Shown here: piece by piece, positions 47,024-58,700 of the stretch | Numbering within the stretch: position 1 is the first letter of the stretch | Layout: every line of letters begins with the position of its first letter | Source: [Phialemoniopsis] sp. UDSM-2020 | Taxonomy: Eukaryota; Ascomycota; Sordariomycetes; Thyridiales; Thyridiaceae | Direction of reading: 5' to 3' | DNA length: 64,000 bases | NCBI GenBank assembly: GCA_018873225.1 | Contig: JAEILZ010000006.1 | Location: forward strand, 1,550,001 to 1,614,000 | The notes under the pieces: generated by a model | The model's input: the letters and a program-made list of their open reading frames with translations, nothing else | The model's database searches: none | What the model was told of the DNA's origin: nothing | Translations under genes and position numbers: made by a program

Positions 47024-50000
47024 GGCTTGTGAGGATCCGGGGAGGAACAGAGCCACGCGGTATATGTTTCGTGTGGTCGTACTGCGATCTCTCGCTCTAT
47101 GGGGTGGCTTTGGCCCCTCGTGGTTGGTGATACAGAATCCTACTGCCTCTCTACGCCTCTGAACCGTCTATCTGATTCGTCCAGATTGGAAGCGTCGAGC
47201 CGTGTCGAATGAGGTTCCGGATTGGGCAATTGCCGAGTCCTCCAAAAGCCCTCGAGATACCTCGGATATGGTATTTCGCCCTACAGGGGATAGAATGTCC
47301 TTGCTTGCTTGCTCGCGACCAGGATCCAGGACCATAGATCCGCAGATGCAAACGAAAATAAGATCGTCAGATGTATGGATGTATCATGAGGTCATCTTCA
47401 AGGGCCTGGCGGATGAGAAACAGCCGCCTACGAAAAGCCAAGACTGTGCCACGCACTGGCGCTAGGCGCAGCCCTACCGCCCCTGCCACTAACCCAAAGT
47501 AACTAAAACAAAAAATAACCCGCGAGCTGGGTGTTGTTGCTGTCTCTGCCCAGTATTGAGGTGTGCTGTCTGGCACATTTAGACTTCTGCAGCTTGATTT
47601 GCCTGCGGTGCTTCGAAATAGTTACTTGTTGGAGAGAGAGGTCGTCACCACCAGCACACCGCACTTACACCACACCACACCATCTCGCTGCCGGCCGGGC
47701 CTCCACTCCTCCCCAATGTAACCTATTTTTGGGGCAGCCTCTCTCGCTTGATCTCATAGGCGCGCAGTACACTACCCTGTTTGGGGAGAAAGGTGGGAGA
47801 GCTTCTTTTTCTCGAAACTTTCCAATGCGGACCAGTCCTTTTACCGTGCCCAACCTCCCAATAATCTCGCAACATCCCGCTTCCCATGTTGAAGCCGGAT
47901 TGGGGAGTGTGTCTCGGCCGGGACGTCGCTTAAGTTGGGGTAGATGAGGTGAGAGAGAGTGAGGCAGGGGGCTGAGAGGGTAAAGGCCCGCGCCGTTGGA
48001 CAACCTCCAATGCCATCCATCCATACATCCCGAAGTTTGTCGGGCACGGCAATCATGACGTAGCATCGAGGCACTTGCCTGTTCCTCTTTTGCTCTTGGC
48101 CCCTATTGAAAAATAACTACTCTTTTGGAAGTTTATTGCGCCAGCAAGATACTGCGCTGTGGATGTACAGTGATTGGCCAGACTTGTTGTCGCTCTTTTC
48201 AATTGACCTGGTCCAGATGTGAGAAATGGAGACCGGCTTGGGAGAGAGACGAGGCATCGTGGGTCCGGTTCCGGCAGTCAATTTTACCTTCTCATTTTCC
48301 TATTTCGGCTCAGTGCGACTTGTAATGGAGCATCCCTGATTGATCATGATTTTCAGGGCTGCCCCCCTGGGACGGTGGAGAAAGTTAAACTCGAAAGAGC
48401 TCGCCGGCGGCGGCGGCATCGTCTGCTGCGTCTCCTCCCTCCTCCATCTCCAGTGCGTAGCGCCCTGGCCAAGACTTTGGCAGATCGCTGGTCGCCGGGC
48501 GCCAAGCGCCGGCCTGCCCTACCCGGAATGGCTCGCGAGGCGCGGCCACTGAGGAGACGTCTCAATCACTACAAAAGAAGATGGGGCAAGAGAGCGCGGG
48601 CAAAATCACCATGTCTGCAGACCGACTCGACAGACAGCCTGCCCTCTCCCTAACGCAGGTATATCCTTCAAGGGCCCAGAAGGCTTCATCGCCGAAGCAT
48701 CCGAGTCTTGATGGCAGGATCCTCGAGGCACCTGCGTCTTCAGTAGTAGTGAATCCTTCCAAGAGAATTAGGCGAAAGGACAGGCAAGCTCGGGACCGAT
48801 TGGGTTGCCGCGATGTGTTTCAAGAGCCAGAGAGTTGGAGGGTGAGTTGTCGCAAGAAGGTCGCGCTGAATGCAACCCCCTTGGCCCCAAATGGCAGTTC
48901 ACAGCCACCAACGTGAGTCGTGGGAGCGCAAATTTGCCCGACTTTCGACTCGAAACCAAAAGCTTAAGGTAAATTGACTGTCCCCTTTCAGAAACCCTGT
49001 CGGCAACTTTTGGCCCCCAAACGACCTGGTCCCTGCGGTCCCCTGCCCTGCACTGTCACCTCGTCCACCTCTTTCTCCACAAATAGGCACGTAAAGGCGG
49101 ACTTTAAACCGCGTGCAGTTTTGGGTTGGCGACTTGCGAGGATCTGCGCTTGGTTTTGGCTTCGTACTGGCCCGAGAAGAACGAAGTGGGACTGAGTCCG
49201 AGCCTTGGAGACAAGGCCGAGACGGGGGGCCAAGCAAAGCCCCTGCCATGCACATGGCAAGTTAAGTGCTAATTGCATCGCCAAAGGGCAAACGACACGC
49301 AAGCACTCCCTTTACCAGGTGTTACACCAGCATGGCAAGAGACTTTAGGCAAACGCATAACCTGTTGGGGGCTGTTGGTCTTCTGCAGTAGCCGGGCGGT
49401 TAAGAGTCCTATGGCGTAGACGCATACAAGCGGCGCAGCCCCGTCTGGCTCGAACAATAAGGACGATGTTCCCCCGTTTGGCGCGCATCTCCGTGACTCT
49501 TGTGTGACACAGCTGTGCTTTCTTCCCAACATTGTCAACCCCAGCATGATTGTATCTGTGGGTGAATCCAGAACCGTGATCCCCGAGATGGGGCCCAGTC
49601 GCCGAGCAGGGAACGCATACGCACGTATGCTCCGTACGTACATACACGCACGGGCAAATCGGCTCATCGAAAAGTCCGGCATATTCGGTCATTACCTTTC
49701 CCAGTTTGTGCAGTTCTGCAGCCGGGGTCAAGGCAACAGCCAATCCCTCCAATCTCCCTCTGACTTATTCTTTCGCCCTATGGGGCTTAAAGCCTAAAAG
49801 CTAAATCCCCCATCGAGACAACGGGGGATTGCAAGATTTCATGCTGTGGCTGTCAGTGTCAGGGGACACTCCGAGTAACTATTCGGATTCTCCGCCTTGT
49901 AGGGCAGAAGTTGGCAGGGTGCAGCTCCAACTTCAGAACTGACAATTTTGCCCTTTTGAGCAAGGTGAGGCCACGACAAAATCAAGCGGAGTTGGTCCCC

Positions 50001-51736
50001 GCTTGCCCTGGTCAACCCGCAACAGCTCTCTCTTAAACAGCTAGGTCTCCATCCCATCCTGCTGGGTATGGGCATGGGTATGACGGGGCAGCTCGCAGAA
50101 AAAGAGGGCAAAATTTCCTAGGGAGGAGTAAAGAAGGGCGATCCCACCTGTGCGTGTCCTGTGCCACGGGCACTGCTGGCTGTTTGCATGATCAACAGGC
50201 AAGGGGACCACATGGGGTCTTTAAATCCTTCCGGCGACGTAGAGCAACCCGCTGGGAAGGAGAGCGTCCATTTCGGTCCCGAGTCCGATGCCTTTTGAGA
50301 AGGAGCAGGTACGCACGTAGGAAAATAACAGCCAAGAGGGGGGAGGTCGCTCCATGAGAACAGGTACGTGATACTGCCTGTTTAGGCGCTAGCCGACTCC
50401 CAGAGCGCGCGTTGTGGGCTCGAACCGTTGCCCCTTTTCGGAATGGTGAGGTGTCCTGCCAAGGCGTGACCCAGTCCAAGGACAAACCACCCCTGATCCT
50501 TGGATTTTCAGATGCAAGCAAATTGAAGGAAGAAGCAGAAACGTCTGAGGCTTCGGTTTCGCTATCGCCCACTGGGCTGGGGGCCGGTACAGCCCCCAAA
50601 ACTCCGCATGAGTTCGTCCGTAGGGACTAGTGCAGCGGACTTGCACTACAGAGAAGGAGGAAAGGAAGCCCCGACGATGTGATAGGATCAGCGGGAGGAT
50701 GAGAGGAACTTGGACTTGCCAGTCTAGTCTCATCCTTGGGGTGGTGATAGCCGCGACATTGGCGTCTGCACTTCGGGCCCGTAGTGGACTCTAAAACGGT
50801 TCAGGTGCTAGGTGAGTGCCGGCTTCAAAGGATTCGTTAACGCCGGGCCCGGATTTTGGCATCCAGTGGGCTGATGGGAGTCGTTGATGACGTGGAAGAG
50901 TCGGAGGGAGATCTTGGTTTGGGCCGATGGCTTTAGGTGAATTAGAGAAAAGGAAAAAAGTTGGGTGGCCGTTGAGAACCCCAGCAGTCTGGCCCGTGGA
51001 TTTTTGCAAGAGCGAACATCAGTCTGTAGGGCTGGTCGCGCTTGCTTACCCCAGCTTTGCACACCCAAGAGGCAAGAATGTGAGAGTACGGATACAGTTA
51101 AGTTGAGAGGTGCAGTAGCACAACGGCTTCCGTGCGCCACGGGTGAGATTCTTATTCTGCGTTGCCGAGTCTAGACTTTGGTGTGTACAAAGACAAGAGC
51201 TGGTCTCGTCATCTTACGCCCAAAACGGGAAACGAGATTCACGTAGGGCTGGGAAGCGGGGAATCAAAAGTGTAAGAGTAGAAAAAGTTCGTTTTCATTT
51301 CGATTTGCTTCCTTCAGAAGACAAGAATGGCTCTGGTGTCCAAGCGACATGATATTCTAATCCCGTCGTAACCAATGTCCACCCCCCTATCTTGTGTGCA
51401 CCAACCATGCTCTGAAGAGTTGCAAGTCGTGCCTCATCAGTGATGAGACAGGCGACAAGAGCATCAGGAGACGAGCACTTCGATCCTGACACAGCCAGAA
51501 GTAGAGCTATCCTTGCGCCGCGAACTCCCAAAAAGTAGTAAACAGAGCACCGCCCAGAAAATAAATAAAGAAGCCCAACGTATAAATGCCCAGTCATATC
51601 GCGACAGTGTGTATCCCAATAAAACACTGCTGGATTTCCAGATATCGCTTCCGTCCGCGCGCCATTGCCAATAATACAAAATTCCATGATCTCGTGACCC
51701 TCTACTTGTAGTGTGCAAACACTAGGGAAACGCCGT
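47024..51736. other. 4.7-kb gene-poor region
   Basis: Lies between the 5' end of the CIA30-domain gene and the 3' end of the second bZIP gene. No protein recognised: frames of 110-145 codons near 47.7, 48.3 and 50.4 kb are basic/Pro-rich and overlapped by equal frames on the other strand. One small perfect hairpin is listed separately. No tRNA convincingly found. Confidence 0.45.
49804..49830. repeat. Perfect 8-bp inverted repeat (AATCCCCC...GGGGGATT)
   Basis: Arms at 49804-49811 and 49823-49830 with an 11-nt spacer in noncoding DNA. Could be a protein-binding palindrome or form a small RNA hairpin; it may equally be chance. Confidence 0.6.
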
Positions 51737-52794
51737 CTAATGCTGAGGCTGCATCATACCCGGAGATCCGGGCATTGACAGTGGCGTGGTGGGATACTCG
51801 TATCCCGACTCGGAGCAGGCGGCCGAGTGGTCGAAAGAGTGCGACAGGGGAGGAGTCTGTCGGCGGTCAGACGCTCGCTCTTTTTTATCTTCTCGTGGTT
51901 TCTCGATGACGAAAGGAAACGGAAGGAGGTGCAGCAGGAGCAGGGTGGGAATGGTGGTGGCGCAAGGAACTCACATGAGGGTTCGAGTTGTCGTACGGCG
52001 TGGGCGCGTTGATGTCCATGCCGGGCATGTACCCGTAGTTCATGTAGGGCGCCATGGCGTCCTCACCAGGGTAGGCAGTCTCACGCTTGATGGCGTCGCT
52101 GAAGTGCGTCATGGAGGGCAGGGTGACGGGCACGGCGCCGGTCGTCCAGTCTCCGTAGGACTCGGTAGTCATGGCACGGTAGCTGGGAGCAGCAGTGCCG
52201 TACGAGGCCGGGATCATCATCTCCTCGGGTGGCGGGTATGCAGAGTAGGCGAAGAGAGGAGGTGATTGCGTGCGGTCCCGGGTGTCATAGGAGGACTGGA
52301 AGAGGAGCTCATCGTCGGGGTGCATGGGCGGGGTGAATTGGTTGTTCTGCGGCATGGGCTTGGGCGGCTGGATGATAGTCTGCTGTTGGGCCTGGGGCTG
52401 CTGCTGCTTCTTGGGCGACGACTGCGATTTTGACTTGGAGCTGCTCTTGCTGGAGCTTGCGGGCTTCTCACTGCCCTCGTTGGAGGAGGCACCGTCCGAG
52501 GTACCAGCGCGCCTCTCGAGGTCTTCCAGGCGGCGCTTGAGCTTCTTGCCTGTAATGCGCGAAGCTGGTTAGCACTTGACGGTGCAGCAAGCTGGAGCAT
52601 GATTGTCTCTTACGGTAGTTGCGCTGGGCAATGCGGTTCTGTATCCTCCGGCGCTCGGCGAGGTCGGAGATCTTGGTCCAGTCCTCATCCGGGTTGGCAG
52701 AGGCGCTGAAGGCAGAGCTCGTGCCGTGGTTTGCAAATTGCCTTGGTGCGGGTGCCGCCGCGTAGGCGGCGTACTGATGTTGTGTGGTGAACAT
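51737..52794 (-). CDS. bZIP transcription factor (NRIAQRNYR basic region)
   Basis: Three exons on the minus strand: 52614-52794, 51975-52549 and 51737-51856 (introns 64 and 118 nt), 291 residues. Start is MFTTQHQYAAY; the frame upstream lacks an ATG. The basic region ERRRIQNRIAQRNYR is split by the first intron after one base of the Arg codon and continues KKLKRRLEDLERRAG, so the zipper is short. It is followed by a Ser/Lys-rich and a Gln-rich stretch, a Pro/Tyr/Met-rich probable activation region (SPPLFAYSAYPPPEEMMIP, DAMAPYMNYGYMPGMDINAP) and a tail YEYPTTPLSMPGSPGMMQPQH. Similar fungal bZIPs, related to the Yap group by NxxAQxxYR, regulate stress responses or secondary metabolism. The target pathway is not deducible here. 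Confidence 0.85.
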
Positions 52795-55700
52795 GTTGGT
52801 GTATGTGGAAAGAGGTAGAGGATCCAGGTTTGTGAGCTGTATGGTTGAGCTCGACTGCCCGTGCAAGGTGGAGGGCAGCAAGGTGAGGTGTGTTCAAGTA
52901 ACAAGGCAAGCTACGAGACAGTGAGGCAGGTTGGTATTGTTGGAGTAAGAAGATCAACAAGGTTATTTGTTGGAGAGAAGAGGATCTTGTATCTTGAAGC
53001 AAGATTGGGAAAAGCCAAAGTAGACTGGTGGGACGGTCTGAGATCGATGGGGAGGGAGGTCTTGTTAAATAATTCTAGAGCCGATGCTTCGTCGACAAGC
53101 TGGAGGAGCAGCAGGCTTGTCCATGTTATGTAGGTCCAGGGCGACTTTCACGCAACACACACCCTCTCCCTCGTCGTTCCCATGAACGAAGAGCAGGGGA
53201 AGCCCAGCACCGGCACCGCCTGCAGTACCCACCACCAGGAAAGTCGACAGACCCCTGCAAGGATAGGCGGCCGGCGATATTTGGGATGGGTGCTGTTCCA
53301 TCTGCTCCACCGTCCCTGGTTGGCGTTTCTGCAGCCTGGTCCAAGGTAGTGTGGGTGCAAAATCACGACGGGACGGTACTCGAGTACATGCTGGGAAGTA
53401 CCGCTGGAGAACGGGCCAAGAAGCAGCACAAGCTCGCTGCCAGCGTTTTGGATCAAAATGCGAGCGTGATCCACTGCGGGCAGGGCTGGCGGCGGAAGCA
53501 GGTCGTATGTGTGCGTGTGGTGTATGCGTGTCTCGAGGTACAGAGGACTGATGGGTACCCAAGTAGCTCTATTACGGTACTGTACTCGTACCAGCCAAGC
53601 ACGCCCTTCAAATCGGGAACGAGTGGGTAATGCAACGTTGGGACGAGCGAGGTTCTTCTGCTGCTCCTCGGAACCTCCTTCTACAAGGCAATGCCTCAAC
53701 CAGACAATAAGCGATCATGTACGCAGGCGGTCCTCCTGCAAGGTATTGGGCTGCATGAGACCAGCACCGACAGATTGTGAGAGGCTCGGGAAGGGAAAAC
53801 CGCAAAGGTAAATTGGGGGTGTGGTGGACGACAAGGTACGGTACCTCGACTGAGCGAGTACCTCGAGACCTTCAGAGAGAAGGGGGGTGCTGCGAGGGTG
53901 TGTGCTTGTGAAAACGGTTGTGGGCGGGAAGAGAAAACGGTGCGAGATGACCGGAAACCAGCCAATGAGCCGGCGCAGCCAAGTCCGCAGCGAAGATGAG
54001 CGTGGTGTGGCTGTGGGCAAAATTAGAACAAATTTGCCCATTTTTGATTTTCCTGCTTGCTGCGACACCACATCAGTGGGGGATATTTCTGGCAGGTGGG
54101 ACAGGCCGCAGCAACAGAAGTCAGTAGTGGAAGAACAGCTTCCTCCACCACACCCACCAAAGACCCTCCACTGTCTGGATCTGTGTTCTATCTGTCTGTC
54201 TATCTGCTCTTTGCCAGCAGTGTGCTCTGAACCGAGTCGAGCTTCCATCTCTCCTTTTCACACTATCCCTCTCGGAAGTATGGTAAGGGAACACCGTTAG
54301 CCGTTTTGTGTTTCATGGAATTAGGGAGTGCTTCAGTGCCCTGGTTGATAATCAATGCACCACTTGTACGATTAATAATCGGTGCCATCCCATCCCAACC
54401 ACATCCCTACCATCCTATCCCACATTATCCGTTAAAACGGTGGAGTGAAAGAGGTGCTGGCTGGCCTTGCTAGGCATGCAAGCATGTAACCTTCCAAGAT
54501 TGGGACCAAGTGCACGGATCCATAGGGCTGTGGGATGTTCGGGTGAGCGCGATCTGGCCAATCAGGCCACGACTCCGCCTTTTTGAGCCTTAATGACGTC
54601 CCGTTAATAGCGCTAGGCGCTAGGCGGCTCCTCATCAAACGCGCCTGTTGCTCTTATCCCCATCTGGTTCTGTATCTCTGCTGTGCGGTCCGACTCTTCA
54701 CTGAAGTCCGGTGCATGTCTAAGCCCTCATAGGGCGGCTCCAGGCCAGACTAAAGCATCTAGAGATCTAAATTCAGGCTCTTTCTGGCAAAACACCGTCT
54801 GTTCACTCCCAGGCTACCACATTCTCTTGTTTTTACTGGTTTGTGTTGCTATCAATATCCTTTCGTTTCAAACTTAGACACAGACGGCGGAGGGTCCGGC
54901 ACAGGCAGTTCAAGACCGATCGAAAGTGCGATCCCGCGCGCGCGTGGTCAATTCTGCTACGCCGCACTGCACCCCAAAAGGATCAACGTCGAAGCATCGG
55001 CTCCTGAATGCCAAGCTTTCCCACTTGGCCAGTTGCTGGATCCGCTCTTCTCTGTTTGGTCTTTGCGCCCTTGACAGTGCACTAGACGGACACACTTACA
55101 TAGTTGCCTTTTCGGATCGTGATACCGGGTATTCAACCACCAAACTCAAAATCCCGAAGGATTTGCTTCACACCCACATAGTACATACAACGGCACCTGA
55201 AACTAATCTACGCAACGGTCAAGACAATTGCTCGCAATTTTTCATGCCCTCGCACTCTGTCCAGCGTTGTGTCGTTTATCCCCATCTGCTCAATTCATTA
55301 GCAACTGGACGATCATCCGCGCAATCCGTAAAGCAGCGAAGCAGATTGCACCCTAGGCCGTCCCCAATGCGCTAATGAACTCCCGCCAGGACCTCAACGC
55401 AGATCACTCGTACATACATCCATGAATGGAAGCTCATAGCTCCCAAGCACTGCAGCCCAACCCGCCCCTGGTCAATACTTTTTTCATGTGCAAGAGAATG
55501 TCGTTGATGAGGTGCAAGTGCTCCATCAATTGATCTAGGTGCGTTAGGGGTGTCTCATTTGCGCCTTGGTCCAAAGGAAATCCTCTTCTCCCGTGGTTAG
55601 CCCAACGTTTCAACCGTCGCGACCCTGGCAAAGAGCAGTTTGGCATGTCTTCAAGCCCACCCTGGGCGTTAGTTATCGCAGGCAAGTGTAAACGATCAAT

Positions 55701-58700
55701 TGAGATGAGCTGTTTTGCTGCTCCAAAGCCCAACAAGTGCAGTGGGCATTGATCCACCAAAGTCCACACTCAGGCTAGCCCTGTGACAAATTCCCGGGAT
55801 CCCTTGTATCGTTGACTTGCCTGCACCATGCTCAAGGCCAAAAGAATTGCAGGGCTCAGACCTTCCAGAAAGAGGCAGCAATACCAAATCCTTCGAACAA
55901 TTGACCCCTACTAATGGCAAATCATTCACGAGCCTTGTTCGTCCCAAGCAGCGGCCCCCCTGACGGCCCACGCCAATCGCTGGCACACACGCACACTCTT
56001 TCACACACCCGACACAACCAGCCGTGCCAGCCAACAACTCAAAGCACACTCCACTAAACAAGATGAATCCTACGGCACTTGCGGCCGCCCTGAATCCGGG
56101 GTTTAGGATCAAAAGAGATTGGCATGCAGCAGGGTATCTTCCCAAGCACGACAACACACAGTTTGCCGGTGACTACCCGGGATGATAACGAGATACCCTC
56201 GCATTCAACAAAACTCAAAAGTCAAACTTTTCATATAATCCCAGGGTTGACCTTTAAGGGGTCAGGATACGCCGGGAGAACGGGTCGTCTTCGCCTGGAC
56301 TGATAGGCCAGGGCCGCCACGTGCACACCAGTCCGCCAGTCCGCCAACTAACCCAACTAACTGGTGCGTACCTATTTTTGGGCGGCTGCTGCTTAGCCTT
56401 CTGGCTCAGCCCTGTCTCATTGGCAGGTGCACCTCCCTGATCTGCAGCCCATCCGCATCCACCGGAAGCTTCGTTGTACGTACTGTCCACGGGAGTCGTC
56501 TCACCAAGGCCGTTGCTGGAAAGAGCCATTGACTTCTGCTATCGCCGCTAATCTCCAGCATCCCTTATCACACTACTTTAGGTAGAGCATCAATAAGTTC
56601 CCATCATGCCTCCTAATGACGAGCACATATCACGAAGCTAGCCCTGATCATCAATGCAACTGCTGGCAATCCATTCCCCCTATTTACCACATTATTCTCG
56701 CCCCTTTGCAGTGCATACACATTTGAACAAGGAGCTTCCATGGCCCGTCAATGGCCTCGAGGAGATGAAGAACTACTGACTCGTTAATGACCGGCCACCC
56801 GCAAACACGCAAGGACCTCCCAACCCCTGTAGCGGCGGCCGCCAGTGGAGCCCAGCCTGGCCAGGGACGAGCAGTACGAAGTACGACTGGGTAGCATTAG
56901 GCCAACGTCCGGCTATGAGGGCCACTTTTACCGACGTGGCCGGCCGGGGGATTCCTACAGAGAGCATAGCCAGGCATTTCTAGAGCACGGCGCGCGGTTG
57001 TTTCAAATGCAGACCACGAGGCACCGGCGTCGTGTCCTACAATAGCCTGTAAGCCACAGTGATCCTTCGTCTCCTCCCGCAGGCATCACCAATTTCGTGT
57101 ATGGTGACACTCGTCTCCTGACGAAGAACGGCTCCTCCTTCTCGAAGCCTCCCTATTCACACATGATACACACGCATTTGCGAACAGACTTCAAGGGAGC
57201 CCCTGAAGGAACAACTGCTCCTTCTTAAGGCAATCACGAGCTTCTGAAATGAAACTCATCTCATGTCGAACCCGTGTTTACTGGTAGTGTGACTAGGAGC
57301 TACCTGGAGCGGCCCCTTGGCTGTGCTCGTGCCGTCATGGCGAGGTCAAACACCTTTACTTGCTTCACCGGTCGATAGGATCTCAATCCCAGAACACTGA
57401 TCCCGCATCATGGAACGCAACGGTCAACGTTCTGACTCCCGATTGGAAGCTGTGGGTGGTATCTCCAACGATCATCGCAGCACCCTCCCACTGGGCTGAC
57501 CACCCGTTACGCCCTAACGGCGGACAAGGGGGCGGGTGGTTTGTAAATAGCACCAATTTCCTGGGCGAGGGTGACCACAAGGACACTGCATGGCTTGATC
57601 TGGGCGATGAGCCACACAATCATCCCTGGCGTGTCGCAAAACCGACGGAACGCTTAAGGTTCTCACCTCCTGTTGACCGACCCACAGGAGCAGCGTGCTC
57701 AACTCGAGCGGCTTGCCTCCGCGACCTGCATGACATTGCTGTCTGGATCAACCGGCCAATTGACGTGTAGAGCAGCGCAAAGACTGGACGCAAGCTACCA
57801 GGGGGGGCCATCACCAAAGTCTCACCCCCCTTCTGTCTCCGGTAGGTGACTGCCACGCAGCCAACCCCCTTTTCCCGCCATCGGGGAGCGAAATGTGCCG
57901 ACCCACGGACACACTGGCGAGCTCGAAAGCTCCGCTTGACAACTAAGAGCGAGGAGTGGAAGGATTCGAGCTCTTGACAGGCAGGGCGATCATCATACCG
58001 CCTCAGTCGAGTCTCGCTCTAGTGATCCTCTCCTATTATACGGCAGATGCGAGGTCACTAGCCCCCTGATCCTACTTCCCGTGTACTGCTCGTCCTCTGA
58101 TGCTGATGCAGCAGCGCAGAAGAAGCCTCTCCTCGTTCTCCAACCCACGCAGAAGAAACCATACAGATAATCACCAGTGTATCTGACAGCTCGTCCCGAG
58201 AGATCGAGCCAAGCTACTGTAAGTGAGCCTTGGCAACAGAGAAAAGGGTGGCTACCCAACAGTCAGGTCGACCCAACCGCCAAACCCACCCGAGTCCCCG
58301 GGATCACCACGCTGCTACTGGGTGCGCTGGAGAGCTCCCTAGGGCTGACCCGTCTCACGCACACGCGGTGTTCTGCATTTGACAAGTAGGGCTGAAGTGG
58401 TAACGGCCGCTAGAGGCCGAAGCTACTTCTGAAACAGTGCTGACATGCGATTGTATGGCTCTGTAAGCAAAAGTTAGTCGATGTAATTGCCCACCAGATA
58501 GGGCCTCACATTTCACAAGCATATATCTCGTCGACTTGACGACATGGCAGCACTGCAAAACCTGAGGTTTGCAATACGCGGAATACAGCGAAGAGTTAGG
58601 CGAACCCTGTGGAACTCCGCCCCGTGCAATACACGTATTGTGGAGCACCTCGCCGACTCCCAAATACCCACAATGGTCGCCGTCACTTGTCATTTCTCCT

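Noticed and set aside
48219..48653. A 144-codon Arg-rich plus-strand frame
   Set aside because: Very basic, low-complexity translation of a GC-rich patch; no ATG-proximal context or domain.
56254..56529. A 91-codon minus-strand frame beginning MALSSNGLGETTPVD as first exon of a gene
   Set aside because: Somewhat protein-like and followed by a donor-like site, but no downstream exon with sensible coding could be found toward lower coordinates.
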